A DNA stretch of 64,000 bases from Dyadobacter luteus (GTDB lineage Bacteria; Bacteroidota; Bacteroidia; Cytophagales; Spirosomataceae), in assembly GCF_003383615.1 (NCBI RefSeq), contig NZ_QNUL01000012.1, positions 1 to 64,000 of the forward strand. The letters are read 5' to 3'. A model generated the notes under the pieces. The model made no database searches. It was not told where the DNA came from and saw nothing but the letters and a program-made list of their open reading frames with translations. Position 1 is the first letter of the stretch, and every line of letters starts with the position of its first letter. Of the stretch, positions 39,027 through 48,953 are shown piece after piece. The position numbers and the translations under genes were made by a program.

Positions 39027-40967
39027 ATGAAAAGTATATATCAAAAATTAAGATTGAATTTGAAGCCGGGTAAGGTGCTTCTGACCTTGGGCGCTTTGGC
39101 AGCCAGCGTTACAGGCTGTAAGGAAGATTATCTCAAACCTGAGCCATTGTCACTTTTTGAACCAGGGCTGACTTTCTCAACAAAAAGTGGATTGGATGCT
39201 GCGCTGGCCATCTGTGACAGACATATACGCTCTTACTGGACTTACTTTGAGTATACGGATCTGAGTCTTCCGATAAGTACAGAATACATGTTTTCGGAAA
39301 TGGCCGTCCATAGCAAAACCGATGACGGAAACATTTTTGCAGATGTTGCTACCCGGTTGACTCCCACCGATTTGCCCGAGAGACTGTCTTATTTTTGGGG
39401 AGAGTCGTATAACGGCATTAAATACGCTAATACAATCCTGAGCTTTATAGGAAATGTAGAGGGTTTGAGTGAGGATATCAAAAATGAGTACAGAGGAAGA
39501 GCTCTTTTTCACCGCTCGTTCCGTTACATGGCGCTTGCTTTTGAATTTAAGGATGTTCCCCTGATCACTAAAATTCTGGAGGTTCCCAAGTTGAACTATC
39601 GGTCAACAAGCAGAGAGGCAATCCTGAAGATGATTACTGCTGATATGGAAAAGGCAGTAGAGTGGGTGCCTAATCAATCGCAAATGGCGCTCACAGGTCT
39701 TGTGAATAAAGGAGCTTGTCGCCAGCTACTGATCAAATGTTATCTGGCAACAGGCCAATTTGACAAAGCGATTGAACAGGCCGATTTGCTAATCAATCAA
39801 TCTGGTTATTCTTTGATGCAGAATAACTTCGGAAACGATATCAGACCCTATGGTGCTACATGGCCTGTAACACGTAACGTGGTTTGGGATCTGCACCGTC
39901 CTGAAAACAAGGCGATCGGAACGAATAAAGAAACAATCATGGTGATGCTCAATCGTATCAATACAGATATGGGGATCAAGATGAATACAATGCGAAACTG
40001 GCTTCCTTTAATGGACTATTCAGGGACTAAATCTCCGGATGGAAAGCAAGCATTCCGATATTTCCCTTCATCAAATGGCAACTTCAGAATAAATCACGAT
40101 TATGTACATGCGCTAGGTCGGGGAATTGGGCACATCAGACCCACCTACTTTGCACAGAAGTCACTGTGGTATGTAAACGGCAAAGACGACCCAACTGATT
40201 TGAGACATAGCAGCGCGACTGGAAACTGGGTACGTATGGATTCTTTAAAATATAATGATCCCAGCAGCACCTATTATGGAAGGAATGCAAGTTTGAGAAC
40301 TCCGACGGGAGCAATGGCAACGGATGATACGATCAGATGCTGGTTTGACTGGCCTCATTATAAATACTATATCGAAGATCCGAACGAAACACAAAATGCG
40401 AACGAAGCTAATCATAGGGGAGGAGCTGGTGACTGGTATCTGTACCGTCTGGCAGAAACGTACTTGTTACGTGCTGAAGCCAAATTTTACAAAGGAGATA
40501 TAGCAGGTGCAACAGCCGATGTAAATACGATTCGTCAGCGTGCTAAGTGTACGCAGTTTTACACTGCTGTAACACTTGGAGATATCATGAACGAGCGGGC
40601 GCGGGAACTCCATATGGAAGAGTGGCGCTTTACGGAGCTGAGTCGCGTTTCCTATTCTTTGGCTCTTTCCGGAAAAGCGGATGAATGGGGGAATACATAT
40701 ACTGTTAACAACCTCGCTCAAAAAAGTTATTGGTTCCAGAGAATCGAGCATTACAGCGACTTTTACAATAAGAGTAAGGTCACTGTCAGGAACCGCTCCT
40801 ATACGATGGGAGCCCATAATATTAACTGGCCAATACCACAGTCAGCCATCAATGCTAATTCAGGAAACCGGCTTAACCAGAATCCCGGTTACAGCGGCTA
40901 CGATCCAAGCGTTGTTCCGTGGCAGACATGGGAAGAGGCAGTTGCTGATGAAGATAAAGTTCAATAA
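39027..40967 (+). CDS. SusD/RagB-like glycan-binding lipoprotein
   Basis: 646 residues with a lipobox (AASVTGC, Cys ~30) and the TPR-rich helical N-terminal part (~60-330). The C-terminal half holds the RagB motif YRLAETYLLRAEAKF (~475), NTIRQRAKC and IMNERARELHMEEWRFTEL (~515-535), all diagnostic. It sits on the SusC barrel as a lid and selects the glycan. Slightly longer than an average SusD. Confidence 0.95.
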   Translation: MKSIYQKLRLNLKPGKVLLTLGALAASVTGCKEDYLKPEPLSLFEPGLTFSTKSGLDAALAICDRHIRSYWTYFEYTDLSLPISTEYMFSEMAVHSKTDDGNIFADVATRLTPTDLPERLSYFWGESYNGIKYANTILSFIGNVEGLSEDIKNEYRGRALFHRSFRYMALAFEFKDVPLITKILEVPKLNYRSTSREAILKMITADMEKAVEWVPNQSQMALTGLVNKGACRQLLIKCYLATGQFDKAIEQADLLINQSGYSLMQNNFGNDIRPYGATWPVTRNVVWDLHRPENKAIGTNKETIMVMLNRINTDMGIKMNTMRNWLPLMDYSGTKSPDGKQAFRYFPSSNGNFRINHDYVHALGRGIGHIRPTYFAQKSLWYVNGKDDPTDLRHSSATGNWVRMDSLKYNDPSSTYYGRNASLRTPTGAMATDDTIRCWFDWPHYKYYIEDPNETQNANEANHRGGAGDWYLYRLAETYLLRAEAKFYKGDIAGATADVNTIRQRAKCTQFYTAVTLGDIMNERARELHMEEWRFTELSRVSYSLALSGKADEWGNTYTVNNLAQKSYWFQRIEHYSDFYNKSKVTVRNRSYTMGAHNINWPIPQSAINANSGNRLNQNPGYSGYDPSVVPWQTWEEAVADEDKVQ

Positions 40968-41129
40968 TGTTGACATAGCTGTTGAATCGAATTTTGTCAG
41001 GATTGATAAATATAGCTTACAGAGCCAACTGCCGTTTCGGTGGTTGGCTTCCTGCCATTTTACTGTTTGCAATACTGAAACCGATTATTCTCTCATTTTC
41101 TAACTATATCAATTACAGGTTAATTACTT

Positions 41130-42110
41130 ATGATAACTCATTTTAAAATATACGCTCTGCTTTTGCTATGCGGTTTGTTTTCAATCACTGGTGTCAATGC
41201 CCAAAATGCACGGCTGGCGAATTTCAAACCTGGCCAGCTTTGGTATGACGACAAAGGTGAGCTCATCAACGCGCATGGAGGCGGAATTCTTTATGACAAG
41301 GGAACATATTACTGGTTTGGCGAAAAGCGCGGCCAACATGCTTCTCAGGGTGTGACTGTATATACATCGAAAGACCTTTATAACTGGACTAACAAGGGAT
41401 TGGCCTTGGCAAAATCTTCGGATCCGGAAAGTGAGATTGCGGCTGGAGGGATCATGGAGCGTCCGAAGGTAATTTACAATGCGAAGACCAAAAAATATGT
41501 GATGTGGTTTCACCTTGAATTGCCCGGCAAAGGGTACAGCGCTGCTCGTGCAGGAGTTGCAATTAGCGATAAGGTAACAGGCCCTTATAAGTATTTGAAG
41601 AGTTTCAGACCCAATGGCCATATGTCGCGGGATATGACCTTGTTTGTTGATGAAGACGGATCTGCCTACCATATTTATTCGGCAAGAGAAAATTATGATT
41701 TGCGCATAACCAAGCTGAAGGATGACTATCTGAGTGCAACTACAGCTGACACTTTGCTATTTAGCAATCACCGCGAAGCTCCGGCTGTATTTAAAAAGGA
41801 TGGTAAGTATTTTATGATCACGAGTGGATGCACGGGTTGGGATCCCAATGCCGCTACTTTGCACGTGGCGGAGTCTTTATTTGGTCCCTGGAAACCTTCC
41901 GGAGATCCTTTGCGAGGACCTCTTGCAGAGAAAACTTTCGGCGGACAGTCTACTTACATTCAGCCGGTTCAAGGGAAAAAGGATACATTCATTTTTATGG
42001 CTGACAAGTGGAATCCCAAAGATCTGATGGACAGTCGCTACATCTGGTTGCCAATCAGTTTTGAGAATGGTAAGCCTTTCGTGGAATGGACAGATGAGTG
42101 GAAGTTGTAG
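41130..42110 (+). CDS. GH43-family glycoside hydrolase (exo-beta-1,3-galactanase-like)
   Basis: 326 residues with a signal peptide (to VNAQ). Five-bladed propeller of GH43. INAHGGGILYDKGTYYWFGE (~47-66) resembles exo-beta-1,3-galactanases (GH43 subfamily 24/34 type), a group in which the usual catalytic base Asp at this place is absent. Glu in MERPKV (~110) and the acid Glu in NHREAPAVF (~217) are present. It should cleave terminal galactose, or a related sugar, from side-chain-bearing galactans such as arabinogalactan; the substrate is inferred from the motif. Third gene of the PUL, 162 bases after the SusD gene. Confidence 0.8.
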   Translation: MITHFKIYALLLLCGLFSITGVNAQNARLANFKPGQLWYDDKGELINAHGGGILYDKGTYYWFGEKRGQHASQGVTVYTSKDLYNWTNKGLALAKSSDPESEIAAGGIMERPKVIYNAKTKKYVMWFHLELPGKGYSAARAGVAISDKVTGPYKYLKSFRPNGHMSRDMTLFVDEDGSAYHIYSARENYDLRITKLKDDYLSATTADTLLFSNHREAPAVFKKDGKYFMITSGCTGWDPNAATLHVAESLFGPWKPSGDPLRGPLAEKTFGGQSTYIQPVQGKKDTFIFMADKWNPKDLMDSRYIWLPISFENGKPFVEWTDEWKL

Positions 42111-42266
42111 CAGCTTGGATAATTAATTAAATGTATCGCTGCCGGACTTCTGTGATAAGTTGGACTCATATTTTAGTGGAGCATTTGATTTGATCAGAAG
42201 CTCCACTTTCTGCGTTTTAGCAGCGATGTAATTTCAAATGACAATTCAAGCAACAGAATACTTGTT

Positions 42267-42653
42267 TTAAATCAGTAATCCCTTTTTTAACAGTTCTATG
42301 AGTTGTGAATTTTTGATTTTCAGTGATTTATTGATCCATTCTTTTAGCTGCACGTGGTTTATAGGCTTTGTTTTTGCGGAAGGGGGCATCAATTTCTCAT
42401 CGGAAATCTTCTCAGCTGTTACTCTCTGTGCCGTCCATGAGACGTTGTCGTGTGGGAGAAACACTTCCAGCATCATTCCGGGGAGTCCGTTAAATGATTC
42501 CGGCCCACCCGAGAAATGGATTTCATTGGTATAGAAAGCTACCACATAAATTGAATCCATGATCAGCCCATTTGCCCTGAGGACAAAACCAGTTCTCCGA
42601 TTCTCAACTTCGCGAACAGTGATGAAGACAGGAAACGGTAATAGAGGAGACAA
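42267..42653 (-). pseudogene. GLPGLI-family protein, C-terminal fragment
   Basis: 128 codons. Residues ~18-90 carry the GLPGLI pattern: ENRRTGFV, SIYVVAFYTNEIHFSGGPES and FNGLPGMMLEVFLP, followed by a normal family-like end. The N-terminal two thirds (signal peptide and first beta domain) are missing; the frame begins with MSPLLPFP, which is not family-like. Homology stops at about 42610-42655, where a convergent fragment of a different gene starts. A remnant, probably not functional. Confidence 0.8.
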
Positions 42654-42661
42654 GTCGCAAC

Positions 42662-42979
42662 ATTGAAGACAATCCCGATTTCCAGCGAGAGGATTCCCAA
42701 TGCATTAGTTCCTCGCCGCATGTTAAAATACCAAATGGGCGCTACACACTTTCTGCCAAGGTCAGAAATACTGCTGGTTTTTCCGACCTTCATATGCATG
42801 CCGAAAGTGGTGGAAAGCGAGTTAGGTATAAAGTGAAAAAAGACAATCCACAATGGAAAACTGTAGAATTGAAGAAAATTAAGGTTAATGATGGTGAACT
42901 GAAAGTTGGATTTTCCGCTAGAGGGAAAGCCGGTGCTTCTTGCCAGGTTGATGATGTTTCGCTTGTTAAGGAGGAGTGA
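42662..42979 (+). pseudogene. C-terminal carbohydrate-binding-type beta domain, truncated
   Basis: In one frame from 42662 to the stop at 42977-42979: IPNGRYTLSAKVRNTAG, WKTVELKKIKVNDGELKVGF and ASCQVDDVSLVKEE. This is the typical C-terminal beta-sandwich (CBM-like) of secreted Bacteroidetes glycosidases such as galactanases. There is no start codon and no catalytic domain. It abuts the GLPGLI fragment, so it is the 3' end of a lost enzyme gene, perhaps once part of the PUL. Confidence 0.7.
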
Positions 42980-43343
42980 AGTTTATGTATCGGACCAACT
43001 ATCCCGCACATTTTGACTGTATTTTCTGTCGAAATGAATGGTTGTATCCCGGCAATTGGTTGAATTTATTAAGCAACAGGTCATATGTCGACATTTTTCT
43101 TAGTGACTTCTGGAGCAAATACGGCTTAGTCTCTTCAATACTTAACTCGGGTGGATTAGTAAGAAAATTTTACAACCCTCTGCCGATGTTTACCCATATG
43201 CTACTGAAATAGGTTTGGAAAATTTGCGTTGAAAAGATGTCGGAAGCCTACCAAAATCTCTTCCGCCAGAATGTAGCCTAAAGAATATAACTGATTGGTG
43301 CTGCATATCCGGATCCGGAGTCGTCCGCGGCTGGGGTAAAATT
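42980..43343. other. Intergenic region without a supported gene
   Basis: A 78-codon + frame (42976-43212) has random-looking composition rich in Cys, Trp and Asn. No repeat or hairpin was recognised. It separates the scar from the next lipoprotein gene. Confidence 0.4.
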
Positions 43344-44279
43344 TCATTCACACTTATACATCCAGGTAGTGTTTGTCTCAGATCCGGAACTCACCGACTT
43401 GCTTTTTATCGGGTAGCCAGCATCGTTATACTCGTAGCTCGCAGCATAATCACCGTAGCCATTCCAGAAATTTCTGGTGGTATTGGTACGTTTAGTGAGG
43501 TTACCAAGTTCAGAGAAATCCATTCCCTCCCTGATCATTGTGTAATTTCTCCAGTTTCTGCTACTTTTCGGAGACTTTTTGCCGTCAAACTGATGGATTG
43601 ATCGGATCTCCTCTTTACGGTCAAGCGTTTTCCCATCTATAACTGTTTCCGAGTTCATAGAAAAAGTCATCTTTTTAGAAGTCGTATCAACATCATATGT
43701 AATGCGGCTAATATTCTCCAGTTCGAGCATGACCCTTATTTTTTCCAGCTCGGATGATTGAGAATTATACAGTTCCATACCAGCTGCCAGAAAATCATCG
43801 AAATCCGGTTTATAAATATTCTTTAATTTATATTTTCCTTCTGAAAAGAAAACGGTCTGGATTAGATGATTGTCTTTGTCGTATTCATGAATATAAATGA
43901 AGGTTTTATCATCCATCCCGTAGTCCAATCTGGTTCTGATGTGAACTTTAACATTTCCTCGTTCATCATATTCAATCTGATGAATTAATCTTGGTGCATA
44001 GTCGGTGCTTCTTATTTGGTTATTACCACCATAAACTAAGTTAATATCCGGCCATCCTCCCCTGGATTCAATCCTGATAAGTCTTGCCGCATCATCATAA
44101 TTATAAGTTACAGTATCTGCACTCGATGTTCCATTGCCCAAGTTTTTTACATCAAAAATAGCAGACTGTAATTGGCATCCGTTTTCTATCTGTGGTTCCG
44201 GAAGATTTAGTTCTGGCCCCGTTTTACATGCTGACAGAATAACTGTAGTTATAAGAGAAAATATAAGTTGTCTGATCAT
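43344..44279 (-). CDS. Lipoprotein with YD-like repeats
   Basis: 311 residues from MIRQLIF; lipobox TTVILSAC (Cys ~17-18). The body carries RHS/YD-like units (TVTYNYDDAARLIRIES, HQIEYDERGNVKVHI, IHEYDKDNHLIQTV, ASYEYNDAGYPIKSKS), the pattern of Bacteroidetes DUF4595-like extracellular lipoproteins. Such units form beta hairpins; function unknown. An earlier ATG at 44297 is less likely. Confidence 0.75.
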   Translation of the reverse strand: MIRQLIFSLITTVILSACKTGPELNLPEPQIENGCQLQSAIFDVKNLGNGTSSADTVTYNYDDAARLIRIESRGGWPDINLVYGGNNQIRSTDYAPRLIHQIEYDERGNVKVHIRTRLDYGMDDKTFIYIHEYDKDNHLIQTVFFSEGKYKLKNIYKPDFDDFLAAGMELYNSQSSELEKIRVMLELENISRITYDVDTTSKKMTFSMNSETVIDGKTLDRKEEIRSIHQFDGKKSPKSSRNWRNYTMIREGMDFSELGNLTKRTNTTRNFWNGYGDYAASYEYNDAGYPIKSKSVSSGSETNTTWMYKCE

Positions 44280-44297
44280 GCCAATGAGTATGTTCAT

Positions 44298-44604
44298 TTA
44301 GACAAAGATATTAAATTGTTTTTTGGACGTACATGATTAGTCTCCGCTAGTTACAGAAAAGGGCATGATAAAGTGTAAAAGATCGTGAAGGGAATGGGGA
44401 ATGAATTGAATACCAGAACGATAAAAAGTTATATATAATAAATACGGGAATTGCCAGTGAATTTAATAATCTGTATTAAGTTGGAGACAGTACAGGAGTT
44501 GTTCACTCAAAAAGAAATCCTTCTGTGGCACTATTGGAGTACGAATTAACGCCCTCTGAATAAAAGGCCTCTTGCTTGCCTTGATCCAGGAACGCCCCGC
44601 TCCG
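44298..44604. other. Intergenic region without a supported gene
   Basis: AT-rich; no coding stretch, repeat or strong hairpin seen. Should hold the promoter of the lipoprotein gene on its left and the 3' end of the esterase gene on its right. Confidence 0.4.
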
Positions 44605-46023
44605 TTACGGTTGGCTTACTCGTCTCTGAGCAAACAGCCAATCCAATATTCCGGGTGTGTAATTTAAGCTTGGGTTGAGGTAGTGCCCGACGTCTGCAAA
44701 CTCTGTGTATCGAGGATGTCCCCCTGCTTGCTGTATAGCTTTGATAACATCCCGCGCTCCATCAACGGGTACGTTCCTGTCTGTTGCTCCATGGAATGCC
44801 CAGATAGGGACATCCACCATGTTTTTAGCCAAAGCAGGATCACCGGCTCCACTTAACGGAACAGCAGCGGCAAACAGATCCGGACGTGTTCCAATGAAGT
44901 GCCAGGTTCCATAGCCGCCCAGCGAATGGCCGATCGCGTAGATGCGGTCAGGTTCAATGCTAAATTCTGCTTTCAGGGCGCGCAGCAAGTCAAAAACAAT
45001 CGTATCGCGGGTAACCAGATGTGGCAATCCACCCCAGCTGGTGCCATGGGCGATCTGAGGAGCCAGGATAAAGGCTGGGTATTTTTTTCGATTTTCAGGT
45101 TGTGTTAGTTGTTGGATTTCCCAGCCAGCCAGTTGCCGGACATTATCTGTCCCATAACCCGCTCCGCCATGCAGGCTAACCACCAGTGGATAGCGTAGGT
45201 TGGGATCATAACCCTCTGGCGTCAGCAGCCGGTAGGAGAGTATGTCCCCATGCCTGCCCTTAAATGTACGGGCCTTAAAAAACCGAGCTTGTGTGACAGC
45301 CTCCGGCTGCGGACGGGTAGCTCTTATTCCTTCGCCCATCAGTCTTACACCCAGGAACAGGAACATGGCCAGGCCGAGTAGACGGACTGTGAGGACCAGA
45401 GTTGTTTGTCGTGAAGCTTGGGGCGAATCTGAGGACTTTGACTGGACTGCAGAAAGTTGCCGAAAATAGCCGATAAAAAGCAACGGCTGTAAACAGGCGA
45501 TACAAGACAGGTACAGTTGCCACCTCTCGATCGCTGGTGTACTTCGACCGCCATGCACCTGCATCGACCATATTAGCAGGACCAGGGCAATGCAGGTTAT
45601 AAAGAAGCTTGATATGCCGGCAGTCTTCAGCCATCCATTTTTTCCCGCGCGCGAAAGTACCAGGCTACCCGCGGCCAGAAGATTGGCAGCAAGGTCTAAT
45701 ATCAAAATTAGGGGATAGTAGCGTTGAAATTCCTTTGTGATTGGAACCAGGATACAATAAACCAACACTACGCGCAGCAAGGTGGTTGAAAAAGCGATTA
45801 AACCCGTTACAAAAGCTGCCTTAAAATGCTGATCATAGTAAGACCGTAGTATAAATGCAGTAGTAAACGAAGAAATTACATTAGCCAGTAAAAAGAAACT
45901 GGCAAACGAGTTCTGTGTCAGCAGGTCCGTGCCAACTGTGAGATATAGCAGACAGTGGAAGATGCCCATTCCTACAGAAAGACCCAGGAAAAAAATGGCG
46001 TGACTATTGAATGTTTTTGTCAT
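44605..46023 (-). CDS. Seven-pass membrane domain fused to an alpha/beta-hydrolase esterase
   Basis: 472 residues. Residues ~1-240 hold seven hydrophobic segments resembling the DUF4386 membrane family. Residues ~245-470 are a PHB-depolymerase/feruloyl-esterase-like alpha/beta hydrolase: oxyanion region VVSLHGGAGYG, nucleophile Ser in AIGHSLGGYGTW (~370), Asp in HGATDRNVPV and His in VGHYLNP. All catalytic residues are present. With seven helices the enzyme part would be held on one side of the membrane. ATG 46023 is chosen as start; 46056 is also possible. Such fusions are uncommon, and the activity is inferred. Confidence 0.8.
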   Translation of the reverse strand: MTKTFNSHAIFFLGLSVGMGIFHCLLYLTVGTDLLTQNSFASFFLLANVISSFTTAFILRSYYDQHFKAAFVTGLIAFSTTLLRVVLVYCILVPITKEFQRYYPLILILDLAANLLAAGSLVLSRAGKNGWLKTAGISSFFITCIALVLLIWSMQVHGGRSTPAIERWQLYLSCIACLQPLLFIGYFRQLSAVQSKSSDSPQASRQTTLVLTVRLLGLAMFLFLGVRLMGEGIRATRPQPEAVTQARFFKARTFKGRHGDILSYRLLTPEGYDPNLRYPLVVSLHGGAGYGTDNVRQLAGWEIQQLTQPENRKKYPAFILAPQIAHGTSWGGLPHLVTRDTIVFDLLRALKAEFSIEPDRIYAIGHSLGGYGTWHFIGTRPDLFAAAVPLSGAGDPALAKNMVDVPIWAFHGATDRNVPVDGARDVIKAIQQAGGHPRYTEFADVGHYLNPSLNYTPGILDWLFAQRRVSQP

Positions 46024-46056
46024 GATAAGCATAGGAAAAGCTAAATCCAGCGGCAT

Positions 46057-46432
46057 GCATACCTCACGTTCATTACCTGATGAGCAAAGATCGTGAGCAC
46101 CTACCCATTAAGGTAAATGTTTAGGTATTTTACTGCATTTTAGGATTGTACCGGGGCCATTTTTCCAAACCTCCTTATACATTGGCAAAGAATATTGACG
46201 CAACAAAAACTGCTGAATTAAATGGCAGCTATAGGTCAGACATGAAGTTTACCTAGCTGATTATTTTTTACAAATTCATTGCCTGTTTTTGTCCTATATT
46301 GCTTTTCACGCAAAGGATATACGTGCCTGTAGATAGGTTGTATCGCCGATTTTCCCCATTGCACATTGTTTTGGTTCGCGGGATCTCCAAAGTTGTATTA
46401 ATGATGTGAGACATTCTCCAAATAGCGGCCCA
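46057..46432. other. Intergenic region without a supported gene
   Basis: Contains a shadow frame (46306-46521) that overlaps the 3' end of the next gene and is not accepted. No repeat seen. Confidence 0.4.
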
Positions 46433-47578
46433 CTATTTGGAGCCATACTTATCCAAAGACAACATTGCCTTGCAAACGGCCTGTGGGTAAGGTACATCCC
46501 TTTTAACATTGTATTTTTCAAGCTCAGCGATCAGAATTGGCAAATAAATGAACTGTCTGCCTTTGATATAATGATCCTTTAATCTTTCCGCATCTTCTAT
46601 GTTTCCCAGATTTCTGCCAATAATTACCTCTCCGGCTCTGACAAAATGCTCCGACAAACAGCTTTCCCATTTGGTGTAAGCTTGATTGGACATAGCTTCA
46701 CGGATGGGTTCGTATAATCGCCTTGTTTTATTGATAAGCTCTAACGGAAGTGCATTGACTGCAGGATTCACAAAAGAATGCCCAAACTCATGTGTGCTAA
46801 GTTCGAGTAAATGCTGTTTATTGGAAAAACCCATGTCGGGTTTTACGCTTCCTCTGAATGAAGGCGGGGAGAATGTGCCAAACACATGTACGGCATGTGA
46901 TTTCAGCTTTGTATTATAATTAATGCCAAAGCCCATACTGGCTGGAATTGTCAGGCTTGGTATCAACACATAAGAATCGAAGTGACCTTGATAAAAAGCT
47001 TCCATTTGAGTAATAAATCGGCTGTCGGGAAGGCCAGCATTCACCTGAACAACAGCATTCTGGTAAAGTGGCTTGCTTTGATGAAGGTAGGTGCTGAAAT
47101 CGACTTCCTGATAAAGTTCATTCATCGCAGTGATGAATGTATCCGCATTTTTTCTGGCTTGCAAAGAATCTTTTTGGGGGGAGAAGCGGACATAGTAGCT
47201 CAGGGGAATAGAGTCGTTGAGTTTCGCATTGGGAAAATCTTCGAGCTGTAAAAGCAAAGCAATGAAATAGTCCAACCAAATATGCTCGGCAAATCCTATG
47301 GCGAGTGAAAGGTTTTTGCTGTTTTCAAACTTTTTGTAGCGCTGGTAGAGATCCAGTCCATAAGCATAACGAGCTCTGGTTTTTGCGGAATAGTTGAGGT
47401 CGGTTTCTGATTGGCGGCCTTCATAGCCCAGAAAATAGACAAATCCCAGCAGCTCCACATTGGTATTGACCTGCACCTGGATACGCTTATCTTCCTGCAT
47501 TTGAGCAAGGGAAAAGGTGGCGGAAAACGATGGGGAACAACAAATTACAAGTAGGTAAAGGCATGCTGACCGGAACAT
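46433..47578 (-). CDS. DUF4932-family secreted protein with zinc-protease motif
   Basis: 381 residues from MFRSACLY (signal peptide to ~25; an ATG at 47617 adds an unlikely leader). HEFGHSFVNP (~260-269) is an HExxH-like zinc site in its HExGH form, and the surrounding STHEFGHSF and ESCLSEHFVRA parts are typical of DUF4932 proteins. The His-Glu pair suggests a gluzincin-like peptidase, but activity in the family has not been shown as far as I know. Next to a membrane AraC regulator on the same strand. Confidence 0.78.
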   Translation of the reverse strand: MFRSACLYLLVICCSPSFSATFSLAQMQEDKRIQVQVNTNVELLGFVYFLGYEGRQSETDLNYSAKTRARYAYGLDLYQRYKKFENSKNLSLAIGFAEHIWLDYFIALLLQLEDFPNAKLNDSIPLSYYVRFSPQKDSLQARKNADTFITAMNELYQEVDFSTYLHQSKPLYQNAVVQVNAGLPDSRFITQMEAFYQGHFDSYVLIPSLTIPASMGFGINYNTKLKSHAVHVFGTFSPPSFRGSVKPDMGFSNKQHLLELSTHEFGHSFVNPAVNALPLELINKTRRLYEPIREAMSNQAYTKWESCLSEHFVRAGEVIIGRNLGNIEDAERLKDHYIKGRQFIYLPILIAELEKYNVKRDVPYPQAVCKAMLSLDKYGSK

Positions 47579-47687
47579 GACATCGCTGTTTAAGGGTGGC
47601 TGATATTTTGACCACAAAGCAATGGTATTTTTGGTCGAAATGCGTCAAGGTACACGCTAGCAGATGTCCAGACTCCTGTTTTCGGAC

Positions 47688-48791
47688 TTATTTCAATAAG
47701 TTGTCACTGTTTGCAGTGAGCAGATAGCTTGACGGCAATTTGCCTGTATGCTGTTTGAAAACCTGATTAAAAGTTGACTTTGAGCTGAAGCCAGACTCTA
47801 GAGCCAGAGCAAGAATTGTTTTGTGCTGTTGCCCCGGATCCGCTAATTTGGAGATTACCTCCTGTACCCGGTAGGTATTAACAAAAGTGCTAAAATTAGC
47901 TTCGCAATAATTATTGATCAGATGCGACACATAACGGACAGGCAAATTCAAACCGGTGGCGAGTTGATCAACTGTAAGCTTAGGTTGCGTGAAAACTTTA
48001 TCTTTTTCAAATGCAGATTTCAGCCTTTGCATTTCTGTTGCATCATCATACATAGTAAACTCGCTTTTCTCAGGACTGATTCCTGGCAGTTGAGGAAGAC
48101 GGAAAAAATCAATATCAGCGTAACCAATATATCCGAGTGTAAAGAGACAGGCTGTGATCAGTAATTCAATGCCAGCAAAAACCGGTAGGTGCAGCACTAC
48201 ACCCGCAATCCACAGTACGGTGAGAATAGAAAGGAAGAATAGCAGTCCGTACATTCTGAACAGGCCCTTAGCTCCTAATCTGACTTGTTGCCTGGAAAAC
48301 CGATAGTGGAGCTTTATAAGGCGTTGTGTATAAACGGACAAAACAACAACCATTCCGATAATTGGCAATAGTTCTGTAAGAAAAAACCAAACCGGGTTTT
48401 TGAGTAATGATGGCACGTTACTGTTATAGTTACGCCAATAGAACCGCCAAAATGCGTTGACACTGATCTCTATCAGGACAGGAATGAAAACCAGCCAATT
48501 CTTTTTTTCGAATATATAATTATCATAAGTTGTCAACTGCATCAAAAACCATAAAGCCAAAGGCAGCAGAAGGTAACTCTGAAAAATCCAGAAGGCAAAA
48601 GCACCAGGTACACTGTGATAATGCACCTGCATTCCCCAGGCATTCAAGAGTTCCATGGACATTACATACAATATGATTCCAAGAAATAGGGCAGGCCTCT
48701 TGTTTGAAAATCCTTTGACGATCAATGCGAAAGTCAGCAACATACCCTGACCGGTTGCCAAAAGAAAAAAAGCCGCTTTCCAGTTACCCAT
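47688..48791 (-). CDS. Membrane-bound AraC-type regulator
   Basis: 367 residues: seven hydrophobic segments in residues ~1-235 and a C-terminal AraC double HTH (~260-360; LPVRYVSHLINNYCEANF, ALALESGFSSKSTFNQVFKQHTGKLPSSYLL). This 7TM-AraC type is common in Bacteroidetes and probably relays a membrane signal straight to DNA. The DUF4932 gene lies ~110 bp downstream in the same direction and may be its target. Confidence 0.88.
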   Translation of the reverse strand: MGNWKAAFFLLATGQGMLLTFALIVKGFSNKRPALFLGIILYVMSMELLNAWGMQVHYHSVPGAFAFWIFQSYLLLPLALWFLMQLTTYDNYIFEKKNWLVFIPVLIEISVNAFWRFYWRNYNSNVPSLLKNPVWFFLTELLPIIGMVVVLSVYTQRLIKLHYRFSRQQVRLGAKGLFRMYGLLFFLSILTVLWIAGVVLHLPVFAGIELLITACLFTLGYIGYADIDFFRLPQLPGISPEKSEFTMYDDATEMQRLKSAFEKDKVFTQPKLTVDQLATGLNLPVRYVSHLINNYCEANFSTFVNTYRVQEVISKLADPGQQHKTILALALESGFSSKSTFNQVFKQHTGKLPSSYLLTANSDNLLK

Positions 48792-48953
48792 TTGTTATAG
48801 AACTAAAGTAATACGGATTCCGAGAGCTAAAATGGTATTACGCTCCGAAGAGTGTCCGAAGCAGTTTTCAATTTTGATTAAAAAATCAGCCATAATTGGC
48901 TATACTGGGACAAAGTTGAGACCGATGTCTAAATCTGCGAAGGTTTTTTCAAA

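Noticed and set aside
42976..43212. 78-codon frame after the CBM-like fragment
   Set aside because: Begins inside the stop region of the previous frame and has atypical composition (Cys, Trp and Asn).
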